64,000 nucleotides of DNA from Thamnaconus septentrionalis (GCA_009823395.1 CM020510.1:9313273-9377272), one strand, 5' to 3'. Positions 38,099 to 52,595 are shown, counted from the first letter of the stretch. Numbers and translations are program-made. Notes: generated by a model not told the origin, from the sequence alone.

Positions 38099-38520
38099 GC
38101 TACTTTAATTCAGTGCCTCAACAAATGGTTTTAATTTTAATTTCTGACTTCCAAAATAAAAAAAAAAAAAAAATCCACTATGTAATCCATAAAGGATAGA
38201 AACGGAGATGTATATTTCTTGGAAAAATTATATTTATCAACACGCTTGACACCATCGTGTCAACTTTTCACAGCATTTGGGTAGCAAACAATAGTCTATT
38301 TTTTCCCTCTAGGATGGAGAGGTTCTTGCCCGCGTAACTCTCCGTCCATGATTGGTTTGTAATCACCGCCCTCTTTGATTGCATCAGGTTAAAGACAATT
38401 TTTAAAAAAATTATTATTAAACTAATTAATTTGCTAAATTATACGTTTGATTTGTAGCACAGAATATTTTACAATTTTATCTGCTAATGCTAATTGAATC
38501 TAAAGAAACTGCTTTTGGAT
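37540..38520. other. Intergenic stretch between MRAP and SCAF4
   Basis: No coding exon recognised. It contains a long poly-T run (38068-38098), a poly-A run (38157-38172) and AT-rich sequence. The MRAP promoter and any 5' UTR exon must lie here or further right on the minus strand, but no donor could be assigned. There is no room for MIS18A or HUNK. Confidence 0.5.
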
Positions 38521-38789
38521 AGCAAATACGCAAGTGACAAGGGTGTAACGTCCAATGTCGTTGCCGTCCTATGGAAAAAAAATATCGCCCGTGGGTGGAC
38601 CCGCGAAGGAAGCACTCGCGCTTAGCATTTCCTTACATAGCGAAGCCTGTGGGCGGCCTATCATTCGGACCGTTTGTAAAATAGTGTTGTCAGTACTGCG
38701 CACCCCATCCTAAGCCAATTAACAACGTATGGTTATGGTCAGATAGGAAATATTCGTTTGCATTGCGATAAGCAACAATAACACCCACA
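38520..38789 (+). promoter_or_regulatory. SCAF4: SCAF4 promoter and 5' UTR region
   Basis: CpG-containing sequence just upstream of the SCAF4 ATG, with a CCAAT motif (about 38550) and GC-rich stretches (GGGTGGACCCGCGAAGG). No TATA box at a convincing distance. It may be shared with upstream MRAP sequences on the other strand. Confidence 0.45.
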
Positions 38790-41122
38790 ATGGATGCAGT
38801 AAACGCGTTTAACACGGAGGTAAAGTTTTCTGTTTCGTCTACCGTCAAATAGCAAAAATGCTAACGCTAACACGGACAAGCGTCAACCTTAAGTGTTTGC
38901 AGCTTGTTACTGCCTTCATGGCGAATTTTAATGAGAGTAGACGCTAATTGTCATGTGATGTGTATATTCAAAGTCCGCATTGCATTGTTTTGTTTTTCTT
39001 CGCAACTGTTTGCTAAGCAACTCGAAAAACGCCTATTTTACGCCATGTTTGTTATGGTGAGGCCTGTCATTTTGGTTTTAACTTCGCTAAATGACATTCA
39101 AGAAGATGCACCTTATTTACTTTGATAACGATTTATTTTACTACGTTCTAGCTTTACCGTTTTAAATGTAACTTTGAAGCTGCTGCCGCATATTTGTATT
39201 ATGTACAAGACACAAACCCAACGCCGTAAAGCGTTTAAGCTCGAGTTTCAGTGGTTCCCTCATTATATTCATAGTAGATATGGTGCAGAATAAGTGTTGG
39301 TATAAGAATTTAAAGTCCTCGAAGTCGACGTCGATTTTTAATCCCATAGTCGTGATAAAATGTTGAAAATTCTAAAGAAAGACCGTATCTGACGTATCTG
39401 ATTTAAGGTGGAATTAAAGGGAGGAAAAAATTCCGACATGTGCAGTTTTTAGCGATTGCTGGCCAATTTTCCATTTCTCAGACCCACATTTATTATTATT
39501 GATCACTTATTGACTCTTTATCATAACAATTACGAGCTTTAGCTTTGCTATTAACTGCAGTATTACTTCAATGCTTCACGTTCTGTTGTCTTTTGTGTGT
39601 TGCATTTGTCTTAAAGGTTAAACTTGAGGATCGCTAAAAATTAACAATCTGCAATTCATAGCATACCTATCCTAAAAATGTTTGTCATTCATTAGTTTAT
39701 AAATTATTTTCTGTCTCTCTCTTTCTATGAACAGTTGTTCTCCATGATTGACTTGAAGCCACCAATATCCCGTGCAAAAATGATGTCCGTTACAAAATCG
39801 GCCATCAAAGCTATAAAGGTAATATATTAGTTGTTTGTTTAATCTCCTTTCACTTATTATGTAATATAAATAATGGTAAAAATGTGTCTTTCATTAGCTT
39901 TACAAACACGTTGTGCAGATTGTGGAAAAGTTCATCAAGAAGGTATGTGCTTTCTCACATTTAAGAGCAGTTGTAGATGTTTAATGGCAAAAAGAAATGT
40001 TCCATTGTTTGTTGACATATGTTTATTTAACATTTCATTTTCAGTGCAAGCCAGAATTAAAAGTTCCTGGTTTGTATGTGGTTGACTCCATTGTTCGACA
40101 GTCACGACATCAGTTTGGTGTTGACAAGGATGTATTTGGACCCAGATTCTTAAAGAACTTCACAGATACGTTTCAGAACCTTTACCATTGCCCAGAGGAT
40201 GATAAGGTAATTATATTTTGACTTGCTGTCTTAGAGATTAATGAAAAAACAAACAAACAAAAAAACATAACTGTTTCATAATGGGGTGACTTTTTTTTCT
40301 TATTATTAGAGCAAAATTCTTCGTGTTCTGAACCTGTGGCAAAAGAATGGTGTGTTTGACATGGATATCATTCAGCCTTTGATGGATATGGCGAACGGAG
40401 TCACTATCACACCTCCTGCTTTGGAAGGTCAATACACTTCTCTAGTTCTCTGAAATGTATGTGTTCATGTTTGAATAAATGCACCTGATGTGTATGCTAG
40501 AGTATTGTTGTACTGGGGCCCATTGTGTTATGTGCTGCCCTCCATAATATCACAAACCTGTTATTGCTTGTTTATTGTTTTTGTACAGTTCCCAGCCATC
40601 TCGAAATACCACCGACTGTCCCCAGTGCAGCTGAGCCTGTTGCATCCCAGCTACCGAGTTCTGACGCTTTAGCTGCTGTGGCACAGTTGTTTCAGTCACC
40701 TCATGGCCAAGAGGCAAGTCAATAATTGGTGTTTCTGACTTTTAAATCATTGCAAATGAATGTATGCTGATATTCCCATGGCTCTGTCTTCATTAGCTTC
40801 AAAGGATGCTACAGAACTTCCAACAGACGGACAAAACGCTGGCAACTATCTTTGCAAACAACATGTCAAACCAGTCAGAGATGCCCGTACCCCAGCACAG
40901 TTCTCATTCTGAAAAGAAAAGCTCTTTAGCTGAGGTAAAATTTTACCTTTATGTTACTGTTGTAAATATTTAATATGAAAACATTAGGTTTATAATAAAC
41001 TGATTGTGTAATGTATGTATTCCTCAGAAACTCCTCGACCGATTTGACTATGATGACGAGCCAGAGGACGTGACGACCAAAGACGGCAGTTATCAACATC
41101 TGTAAGTATAACGTAATCTACC

Positions 41123-41173
<51 letters not shown>

Positions 41174-44100
41174 TTGAAATGGTGAATTAGATACAAAATA
41201 TATACGTACATCTTTGATGCATGTCTGCCTGCACTTGTTCTGTGATTACATGCAATTTTCTATGTTTTAACCAAAAGGCCTCAATCACATTTTTATTTTA
41301 ATGTGTTCAACTGTATTTGTAACTTATGTTTTTGACTAACTAGAATATATGTTCCCGTAACAGGGGAATTCCAGAAAATGTTCACAGTCAGTTTCCTGGT
41401 CACCTGTCACAGAATGCTCAAATGATGCGACAGTCTCATGCAGAGGTACAGACATAACATTTTGTTCACAGAAAATAGGTGGATGCAGTCATTGTCGCTA
41501 TATAAAAGTGCCTTTATTCATTTTACCAAATGTGTTACAATATGTAGGTCCAAATTATGATACAATCAGTACTCCAGGAGTCTTCATTGTTGTTATTATC
41601 TTAACTTCTTTGTGGGAACCTAAAGTGTAATGTTATTTTTCAGCATGTTGGAGCGTTCAGTCGTGGTGAACACCACAAGCTGTCAGATGGCCATCCTGGA
41701 GATGAGGCTTATTCACAATTTCAGGTAATTCTTTCAAAGCCAAGTTGTTGTTGAAGCTGAATTCCCTTCAATAGTCTGTATCCAAGCATCTTTGTATCTG
41801 TGAAGGAAATTTCATTACTCATGTCTGCTTTTTTCAGAATAAAGTATGTTAAAACGCTTCCTGTTTAGTCTGGGGAGAAATTTCCATGCAATGCAACTTT
41901 TACTCCTCAGACTCTTGGCCTTTAGTCAGCCTGAAATTAGTCCCAGATGCTCAACATTTCTTGAAAATTAAATTTCCACATTGTTTTTCCAAATAGGTAA
42001 ATTCAAGAGAAGTCTCAAATGCAAGGGGTGACGGCAGACACAGAGGCCACAGCTGGAGGTCTAGATCGGGTTCCAGGTAAGAGATTGTATAAAGTACAGA
42101 CAGGAGGATAGTCTGGTGAAAGCATATTGGATACCTTGTACAGTTTGTGTAAACACTTTGCTAAAAGCCGTGCAGACAACTTAACTCTCAGCTGCCATTG
42201 TTCAGCTAAATGTGATATTAATGCATTTCCTCTGAAAAATGTAACATTTCAATGAGACCTTTTCCAATGCCTTGTATGTTTCAGGTCGCCGAGGAGAAGA
42301 CGATCGCGATCTTCATCCCGGTCCAGAAGATCTCGGCATCGACGCTCTCGATCCAGAGAATCCCGCTGGAGGTCTCGCTCTCACTCTCAGGATAAAAATG
42401 AAAGAGAGAAAGACAGAGAGCGAAGACAGAGAGGACTTCCCATTGTCAAACCCCAGACGCTTAGCGGTAAGTGCTGTTGCAGAACATGAATTACACTGCT
42501 GGCTGCAAGGCTCGCAACAGTGGGCATTACATCTTTAGACAGACTGCATCAGTGAAAGTGAAAGAAAAGATTAGATTAACAGATTAACACAGTGTTTCTC
42601 AAAGTGGGTGAAACTTTTTCCACGGCGCAACAATTAACAAAAAGTGTTGAGTAGGTTGCAGCTAAGAAAAACACTGCTCAAGTACACAAGATGGACAAAT
42701 ATTTGACAGGGAAGAAAAGAAGAATTCAGGAGTCCGGCGGTGGCCAGTGTTCTTTGTAGTTGGCCACTTTTGGCTGTAGAATCGTTCCGCGAGTAGCTGT
42801 GGAAAGATGGTGTCGTTCACGCCAGACTTGAAGCGGGGTGCACCTCCGCGGCCGGCTCGCGCCGCGCAGCAATCGTCTGGTCTATTTTCTTTCTAGTGCG
42901 CGAGTGAAAAAGCCAGAGGACAATGAACAGTTTTCGAGCGCTGATAGAACGTAATCAAACACCTTTGCATCAGTACGTTATGTACGCCGCGACTGGCTCG
43001 ATATTATGACTTAGCGCACGCCACGCTCAACGTCATCCCGTGTGGCAGGTAGAAAATGTGATGTTGTCGCATGACTGATGTTGATGTGGTCAATTTCATC
43101 AAAACAAGACCCCTGAAAGCGCGGCTATTCTCTTCTCTTTGTGAGGAGATGGGAGCACAACATTAAGCTGTGTTGGGGAGGGGGGGGGGCATGAAAAATT
43201 TTCTTCCTCCAAGGTGGGGCGTGACAGAGAGAGTTTGAGAACCACTGCCCTAATGCCATGCAAGTCTATGGGGTCAAAAGTCAACTTTGTCCTAGAGACA
43301 TGGGGCCACTTGCAGGTTCATCGGGATCCCTCAAGACACAGCCACGTCAAATTTGGGGCTTCTAGCCAATGAGGAACCCCGAAACCCTAACCCTAATTCC
43401 AGCAGTAACCCTAACCCTAACCCTAATTCCAGCCTTATCGCCATGCAAGTTTATGGGGTCAAAAGTCAACTTTGTCCTAGTGACATATAAAACGTGATGT
43501 TTTCGCATGACTGATGTTGTTGATGTGGTCAATTTCATCAAAACAAGACCCCTGAATGCATGGCTATTCTCTGCACTTTGTGAGGAGATGGGAGCACAAC
43601 ACAAAGCTGTGTTGGGGAGGGGGGGGGCATGAAAATGTTTCTTCCTCCAAGGTGGGGCGTGACAGAGAAAGTTTGAGAACCACTGGATTAACACAACGTC
43701 AAGCATTTGCTGATCAGGCTTTGCTCTTAGTTTGCAGTACTACACTTTGGGTTGGACAACTGGACAAGAAAACTCAGCAGTCTGACGTGATGTCCCTCTT
43801 GGAGGAGTTTGGTCAAATTTCATCCATTAATGTAAGTTTGAGTTTTTATGTAAATAATCACGTGTGTGTAAATCCTTTGCGGTCTTGACAAAAAATTGAA
43901 AGTGTTGTTTAATCTGCTTTTTTGACCAGATGATTCCTCCCAGGGGTTGCGCCTACATTGTTATGGTTCACAGGCAAGATGCCAACACAGCCTTAAACAA
44001 ACTTAGCAGGGGGTCGTACAAAGTCAATCAGAAGCCTATGAAGGTACATTGACTCCCAACAAGCACTGCTTTTGTTCCGCTCTTGTAGTGTGATGATGAT

Positions 44101-47100
44101 GACTGCATTGCTTCATTATAACAATGATTTCATGTCATTTCACATAGATCGCATGGGCGTTAAACAAAGGCATAAAATCTGTGCACAAAAAGTTCTGGGA
44201 TGTGGAGCGAGGAGTGACCTACATTCCTTGGGCCAAAGTCAAAGTGGAGGAGTTGGACACTTATCGCGAAGGAGGAATGTTGGATGAGGAGAGCTTAAAT
44301 CCTGGTAAGGTAGCTCTTTCTCACGGTTTGTTACTTTTTGTCTTGCAGATTCTGTTTCAAACTGTCCCTCTGTCTCCTTTCTCTGTTTTTTTGTGCAGCG
44401 TGGAATAGATCCAAGGACCCGAGTCAGCAGGCCCTTGGAAATGGAGCACTGGAAAGCATTCCAGTAGACGGAACCATCACCGCTCACATGCAGGTAATGA
44501 TGATGCAGTTTTTAAAACGTTATGGTCTTTATTAATGTTGTGTCATTTAATTCATTTATGCTTTTATATTCATTTTGTGAGCACAAAAAGGGGAATAAAT
44601 TATTTTTCACACAAGTAGTGGAGCTTATCTGAACAACCCTCTTATTTTTTTTCTTCACTGACAAATACAAATGTAAAGGTTGACTGTTATGTTTATGTGG
44701 GGTGTAAAAAAACAAAGATTTTTTTCTCAACCAGAGTGCACTGGCTGCAATTCAGGTAATTCTGCTCAAAAATGCTGCAAAATTCGAATGTTCAAGCTCG
44801 ACAATTTGTATCCAGTTAAAGGAAGAAATACCTGAATATGAATTACAATGACAGTTGTTTTGCATAACATCACACCAGGTGTCTTCCTTGGTGTGTGTCA
44901 TATGCAAAAAAATTTTTTCCTTGTCTTTAGCTGGTCTGGTTTAATTTCATGTCCGTTTATTTCCCCCTTTCTGAATCTTTCGGTGAAGTGAAGTGAACCA
45001 AAATGCAGCGGCATTCGTGCGATTAATTTACATCTGGGGGCGGCGTTAAGGTGTTCATCCCTTAACTGCTCTTCGATTGCGATAAGCAGAGTGCCTACAG
45101 CCTCAATTTACACAAATCATTGTCTTCGACAAACATGTGGTGTTGTGGTCTTAGCACCAGCACCAAAATCAACCGTGTCTTTTAAAGCTCCTCACTGTTG
45201 CCACGACAACTCGTGCTGAGAGGTGCGTTTGCATGGCAGAATTCACAACACTGGTTTCTGGAGTTAGTCAAGAGGCCTGCAGTGTTTTCCTAGTGTGTTT
45301 TCTTTGATTGAGGGTGGATCCCGTTTTTACCACAGAGCGCATTACAGTTCATTTGGAAACTTAGCAAGAGCGCCTGATCAACCAGGTTTTTTTGGTCTGC
45401 TTGCTTTTTGCACTTCTGCTGCCACCTTGAGGATGATTACTGCACTTACACTTGCAAGCCAAACACACCAAAGGAAGATCCGTGCTTGATGGTTTCACTC
45501 AAACTTAATCAGACTTAAATACTTGGCAATAAGCTTTTTAAAGCATGAATGCAGAAATGTTTTCCAAAACACCATAACCTTCATATTTACTATTAGAATT
45601 TCTGCAATTATCTTACCTAAAAAAAAATCTCAAATTTCTCCACAATTCTGATAAGCTCCTCTGCTAATAGACATCATAAATATTCGTCAAAGATTATCCT
45701 TCCAAATATTTTGCATCTTGACCCGTTTATATCATAACTGAACTAAAAGGTATTGCAATAAAGTGTGGTGACTGTGGTTATGTGTAGTATATAACCAACC
45801 AAACGGCCTGTCACGATCACGTGCGGAAGGAATGGTTTCCACATGGTTCAGTTGGACTTTTTTACCAGCCAGCCGTACTGAGCAGGTTTGCTGAACTGCA
45901 CTTTTGACTGTGAAGAACGGTTCCTCACACGTTTTGAGAGCAAGAATGTTTGTTCCTGCCGATGTGACTTAAACACAAACTTTGGAAAGATGGATGGCAT
46001 GACAAGGTAAGCCATTAGTTCAGAAGTTTGTGAAAAATTGTCTGTGACTTCACTAATGGGTGTATAAAAATGAACATTGCATTATCTTTTTCCCTCACTT
46101 TTTTAATATTATCCCTTTTTAGTATCATCCCTAAAAGAATCTGTGAAGAATGATTGAGTAAAAGTGTGATTGAAATCCTTTTACTGTATTTGTTATTAAC
46201 TTGATTCTAACCTGGATTGATGTTAAAGGTTCCATCGCAAGCAAACATTCCATATTGTTTATTTACAATGTGTTTCTAGTTTGTCAGGGAACATCCCAGT
46301 CAAGTCAATTTCATCCCCTTTTGCTTTCTTTCTTGAAAATGTGTGCTAAAACAGGCGGTTTTAGATATCAGTCCCTTGTGATGTCACCAAGGGCACTGAT
46401 AGGTCACTGTTTTGTCTGCCGGCCTGGTCAAGATGTCAGATTTTAAAGGCATGGTGGAATCAAGTTCCATGGACGACCATATGATGGCTCCTTTTAGAGT
46501 GACAGAATCTGAAAGGTGTCTGTTGGCTTGAACCACGATTCAGTGAAATTACTGTACAACTCTTCATTGTGATTAAAATATCAAACATAGAATTATTATA
46601 GCAAGAATTATTATATCGCAAATCTAAACTGACACTTGACAGTTCGGAAGAACAATACGGACAAGAAGATTGGAACTGCCGTGTACACTTTGGACTTTCA
46701 GTGTTGTGGCGACAATAATTCTGTGTGCGTACCAGTGGTGTAGTCTAGTTCATTCTAATGGGTATTTAGGAGGGGGCGGGGGCGGCACTATAGCAATGAC
46801 TGGCTCTCGAACACATCTGAACATAAAAGATCCTTTTAATCACATTTTAAATGGGAACGTGAACGTTGTATTAAAAAAAAACAACAGACTGATGCGTATC
46901 GTTTTTAGTGGTTGTACGATAATTCGGGAACATTGTCTATTGATTATGCGGCGTATACCTGCGTATCACAGACTACATACACCACTGGCGCATACCTTAT
47001 GTCAGTGAACTGAATTTCACATGTTGGCGTGCAGCATTTTCTCTACCTTTACCTTTCTCTACCTTTTTTTTTTTTTTTTTTTGTCAAGTTTGAAATTTTG

Positions 47101-50100
47101 CAAAATGTTTTGCTGGTTACAAATATGTATTATTTATTTATTTATTTACTTATTTTAATGGTGCGTCACAGCCAAAGAAAAGTGACTGAATGTTTGGTTT
47201 TCTCTAATGGAAGAGAACCTGCAGCTACTACTCTATCCTTCACTTGCTGCCTCTTGAGGCCCCACCCATTGTCTCAGTATATTACATAACATCACTTTTG
47301 AAGTGGTCAATGCTCAGATGCCCCCACCACCTCCTGCTGGCTTCAGCTGATGGTTTCAGCTTATTTTCAAGATCCTAGATCTAAAGCCCCGTCGGTCCAC
47401 ATGTGACGTCGCGCAGCTTGTCGTTGCCTCTTCCTCGGCCAGTTGACAAATTTCCTTCGAAAAGAGGAAAAAAGAGGCCGGCGTCCATGAAATTTGCCGC
47501 CGCGGCACAGCGACGCCAGGTGAACTGTGCAAGCGATGGCACCATCGGCTCACTGCAGCCCCGAGGCGGACCACACTCGTCACTGTCACCGACAGGTAGG
47601 GCTTGACTCTCGACTGCAGCCTCCTCCTCTTCCTCCTCTGCCTCAGTGGCCGTATTAAAGCTCATACTGGGAGTTGTGTGCGGCTGGTTCCATCGGTAGA
47701 CGTTCACACGCCTGTTCCCCCCTGTAAGCTGGGAAATGGTGCGTCCCTCACGTCAACGCAGTGCCTCAAAACTTTGTGGACCACTGGTTTGATTCTGATT
47801 CTAATGTTACCCCCTTGCTTTTACAGTAGGAGGGCGTATAAAGAGGCAAAACCTGACAAATTTTAAACAGTCAGGCCCAAACCTCCACAGAGGACCAGAG
47901 TTAACATGGTATTTTGTGTAATTTAGGCAGTTTTTCAGCTATTGGAGAACTGAGGGATAAACTCATTCATTGACAAAAATGTCAGTAGAAACGATTCTCA
48001 ACAGGCTGTTTAATGCCTGTAATTCTTCATGGATTGGAACCAGGCCTTTCACTTGTTAGGCTCTGTTTGTTGTGTGTCTACAGCATGCCATTAGCAGTAA
48101 ATGGAGTCAAAATTGTTTGCCCCAGGACTTTTTCTGCTTAATTTTCAGGGCTGTTGTTTTTCTCTTATGCCTGCCTTGTCTGCACAGAGAAGTCGCACCA
48201 GTTGTAGTCACTATAACTATTCAACTTTTTATACCTTGGGTATTAGGCGCAGGGAGATGACAGATTTTCTACTTGACAAAATGATCCCCCACAGGCTCCA
48301 GTCTCCCTCTATGGTATGATCATAACTCCTACAGCTAAATCCTCACACAGAAACTGTGTCCCGCACGCAGACATGCGTTCTCGTGCCGTTTGGTTTCTGG
48401 CGTTAATAATCTCTCGAGAAAAACTGCTACGTCAACACCTTTCCAGTCGTCTTTGAGGCATCTCAGCTTCTGTACCTTGGCTGATTGTTCAGGCATGTAT
48501 GGGTTGTGGTAAGACCAAGAATCACTCTATTTGTTGCACAAAAGGATAGAATGTCAGGAGAAACAAAATGGACAAGAGCTGGGACATTTTTTTCCCAAAA
48601 CAAGCCATAGTATGGCCCCTCCTCCAGTTTGCCAGCAAGTAGCAGAGAGGCATAGAAAAATGGCCGTGGGATTTCCTGCTCGCATTGCAGGGAGACTAAA
48701 ATCGTTTTGATTTTTGAATTGAATAACTTTACAAAGACAGTGTCCCTGCTGCAACACACATTGTGAGACATGTCTTTATGTATCAAAAAATGGTTTATTA
48801 TAACAATTTCATGCCAGACAGTCTCCCATTGCCCTCAGTCAGACGATGTGTTCAAGTTCTGGGAGAAATACAGAAGCAAACATAAAGCAGATGTTTTCAT
48901 TGCATCTTGTCAGCTTCAGTTTTAAACTGATGGTTTTTCTTTCAAAAGTAAAATAGGACCCTATAATAAGGTTTGAAAAAGTAAATGGCAAAATGACAAT
49001 CAGTTGTTACACATGACAAAGTGTTACTGATAATTAATTGGGAAGTAAAAAAAAAAAAAGTAACTTTTTAAATCATTCATGTTGGTAAGAAAACAAGCAG
49101 TTATTGGCCACATACTTCATGAGAAGTTACATGCTCACTGGAATGTCATGCTCAGTCTGCATTGTGCAACCAATATCAGAACATTCCAAAAATCACGAAA
49201 GGTTCTGTGATTAAAAGTCAAACTATGTCACTTCTGAACGGTCCTCTCCTTCCATTCATTTTTTTGTGTGAAGTGATTTTATTTAAAAAAAAACAACAAC
49301 AAAATAAATTGGGAAATCTTCAGCTAAAACTAGTATGAGAGATCTAGATGTGTGTGAAGAACATCAGACTTGCGTGAGGACTCACAAAGGTGAGTGCTGT
49401 TGAATCCGACGCGTGGACGGTGCGTGGACTGATTGGAAGGTAATGACTGCTTACTTTTAAAAGGAAATTCATAATAATTATGAACAATATAATAGATATT
49501 TTCTTTTTGAAATGAAAATTAATTTCTGTCTTTTTAAAATGAGCGATGCAGATCTAGCAGGTGGTTAAATATGCTCCCAAAGTTTTGTCACACTCAGGGA
49601 GGGCGTGTCTCATTGGTTTATTTCACAACTCAAGCTGATGAAAAGAATCCTTTTTTCTGCTGACAGTGAAACGACATTGACAGCAGACCACAGTTGTGCT
49701 GTGTCAAAGGATTGTCAGCATCACTCATCGAAAAACTACATTCTTGATTGTTTTGAGTGAGTAATGTGTAACATATAGGTTTTTTTTTTCCCACAAGCAG
49801 ATTAAGTGTTTGTTTTATGTGCTGTTAGGGACTTCATTCAGCATCTATAACCTTGTCAGAAGATGAAAATTGTAATTTTACCTCATGACAAGTCTTTTTC
49901 AACCTCAACTGAAAACAGATGTATTTATTTTTGTATTATAACTGAAGTGCATATTATGTGCAACTGGAGCACCTCAAGCTATGGTGAGGAGTATTTAGAA
50001 ATGTCCAGCTCTGATGCCCCCCAATGGCTGTATTAAAATTGACAGCAGATGACAGGAATATAAGTTTTGTGTTGGGAAAATATTGCCCCTCAAGTACTTG

Positions 50101-52595
50101 ACTTTCTCTGTCAAGTGTGAATATTTAAGACCATCCAAGCAATTTTAATATAAAAAAATTCACACCCACAGCTTGAATGATGTCTCACTTTCAAATCTGA
50201 TCTGATATTTATCTGGTTTGCACCTTTGTGTGTTACATTTTAAGACCTTTTGGAGCTAGAAGAGAATAAAACACGTTACTCTCTTTGCACAAGTTTGGGT
50301 ATTTTTGTGTGATATATTTTTTGAAAATCTTATTCTTTCACAAACATTGTCAGGTCAGAAAAATGAACTAGCAACGCACTGATTATTTATAGATTTAATT
50401 ACATTTTCTAAAAAAGTTACTTTCTTTTCCTTAGTTGCCATTACTTTCTGCATGAGTGGCTTTAAAGTCAAGGAAATCAAGGTGAAAATGGACATGGATG
50501 CTCATTTGCTTATTTAATTACTTATTAATTTATGTATTTATTTTTCTTTTCTTAAAAAAATGCGGAGGATTTTGAAATAAAAAAAGAAAATCCGAAAAAG
50601 AAAAAAAAAAAAACTATAATAAGTAATGACAGCTGTCTGAAAGGACCAACTTTGATCGCCCCCCTAGTGGCTGGTTTTATTTTATATCCTACCTTACCAC
50701 TCCCACTCTCTGCTCTCTCAGTGTCTCTACAGCACAAAGTATTTGGATCAAAATCAATCATAGAGCGACCATCACGTCATTTCTATCTCCAGAGAGTTTC
50801 TGTCATTGTGGATCTTATCTGACATTCTGTGGCTGTACCTTGACTGCCAAGGAACTTAATTCAATGAAGTGCTGATCACTGTGGATTGTGTCATCTCATG
50901 TTTTGATTTGTATGGTGGAATGTTTTGTTTGTGCATAGTAGTGTGCATTGAGAGTAAAGATATTGTGTGGCGTAATTAGGCAGTCAGGGGTATTCATATA
51001 GTGTGGTGTGATAAGGTCATGAAATTATTGCGAAACAATCAGTGGTTTTAATTGTAGCCTATCTATGACAAACTCAAGTTAGAATTCCTATCGTTTAGTT
51101 ATTTATCTTTATGTTAGAGATCGCTTTTTATAAACAAGTACTAAAGTAAAGTTATGCTGTCTTTAATTCAGACATTGGCATATTCACAGACACAGAAATC
51201 TCAATTTTAAGAAAAAGTAAATTTCTTTCCTCCATTTTTTTTTTTTTTTTTTTTTAAAGGAAAAGTTTCAATATTCAGAAGCTTTTTAGCTTCTTTAGCT
51301 GAGTCAAGCTCTGTGATGTTGCTCAACATCTGGCTCTGGCTGTGTGGAGTTTGACAACCACTCAGTGATCACCTTGCAGCATTTGGTAGGCTGCGAGTTT
51401 TATAATCCCATGTATAGCCGACCTGTGCAACACATTAACACGCATTGTAAGTACATGGTAATCTTGTGTTGATGATTTTAGACTGGAGATGCATGCATGA
51501 GATATAATTTTCCAGTGTTAAAGTGTTGTCATGTTGGTGTTAAGAAAATGAAAAATAATCATTCACAAGAATAGAATAATATCTGCTTCGGTATTGTAAT
51601 ACCTATGTCACAGTGAAGATTCAGTCTAAACTGTAGAAAAAAGACGAATGTATTAATTACAACTTAGTCATTTAATCGACTCATCCCCTCGAGCTAATAG
51701 GAAGTCAGCTGGGGATTTCTCAATTTGAACTATTTTAGGTGCTTCAAAAAAACTGTCACAGCTTTTTATTAACTTTGGCATGAAGAAAACATTTTATTTA
51801 GAAGTGTGCATCAGAGAAATTCATGAATTTAATAATTCAGTGTAATGAAACACAAAGGGAAAGATTTTTACGAACACGGGACTTGTCCAGGGTGCCTCCA
51901 CCCTATGACAGCTTGAATAGGCTCCAGCTGACTCCTGTGACCCTGAGTGCAGGAAGAAGCGGGGGATGGAAGGATGATTCAGGTTGAATACCAAAACTTG
52001 TAAATACTTGGAGTATGTCACATAAGCGGAGCCATATATTTTTACACCAGTTTATGGTTTAGATAGTTATATTTAAAAGGTCTGTCTGGGTGGGGTGAGT
52101 CTGCCTGCCTGCCTGCCTGCTTCCTTGGTGACAGTTTCTTACTAATTGCAGCCTCCAAAGGTATTGTTTCCTTTCTCAGTTTTGTCATATTATGCTGGAC
52201 TCTTAATACTAATAGTTGTCTTGGTTAGGATGAAGGATTCACAGGAAAATTCAAATTTAATTATTTCAAAATGTCTTCATAACCCAGCATTGACTGGCTT
52301 TTTTCAGAATCCACAGAGTCTTTGTGTATATTCATTTTTATATTTTGATCATTAATGAAATGTCTTAAAAGAGAAAAAACGAAAAACAATACCTTTGCAT
52401 TTTTTGCTTTAGCAAAGTATTGAGTGTTGTGTGTTTGCCTCTGGTTTGATCCTTTGGCAGGTGTTCTTACAGTAGCTTTAAACAATTGTGCAGTCTTGTT
52501 TCATTTAGCTTGTGTGTGTGTGTGTGTGTGGGGGGTGCCAGGGGTGTCTGACAGTTCTTTGAAGAATCGTTGCACCTTCAGAGCACTCAGAATCA

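Noticed and set aside
35575..41171. CA arrays considered as CRISPR-like or regulatory arrays
   Set aside because: They are simple dinucleotide microsatellites without spacers, in vertebrate introns.
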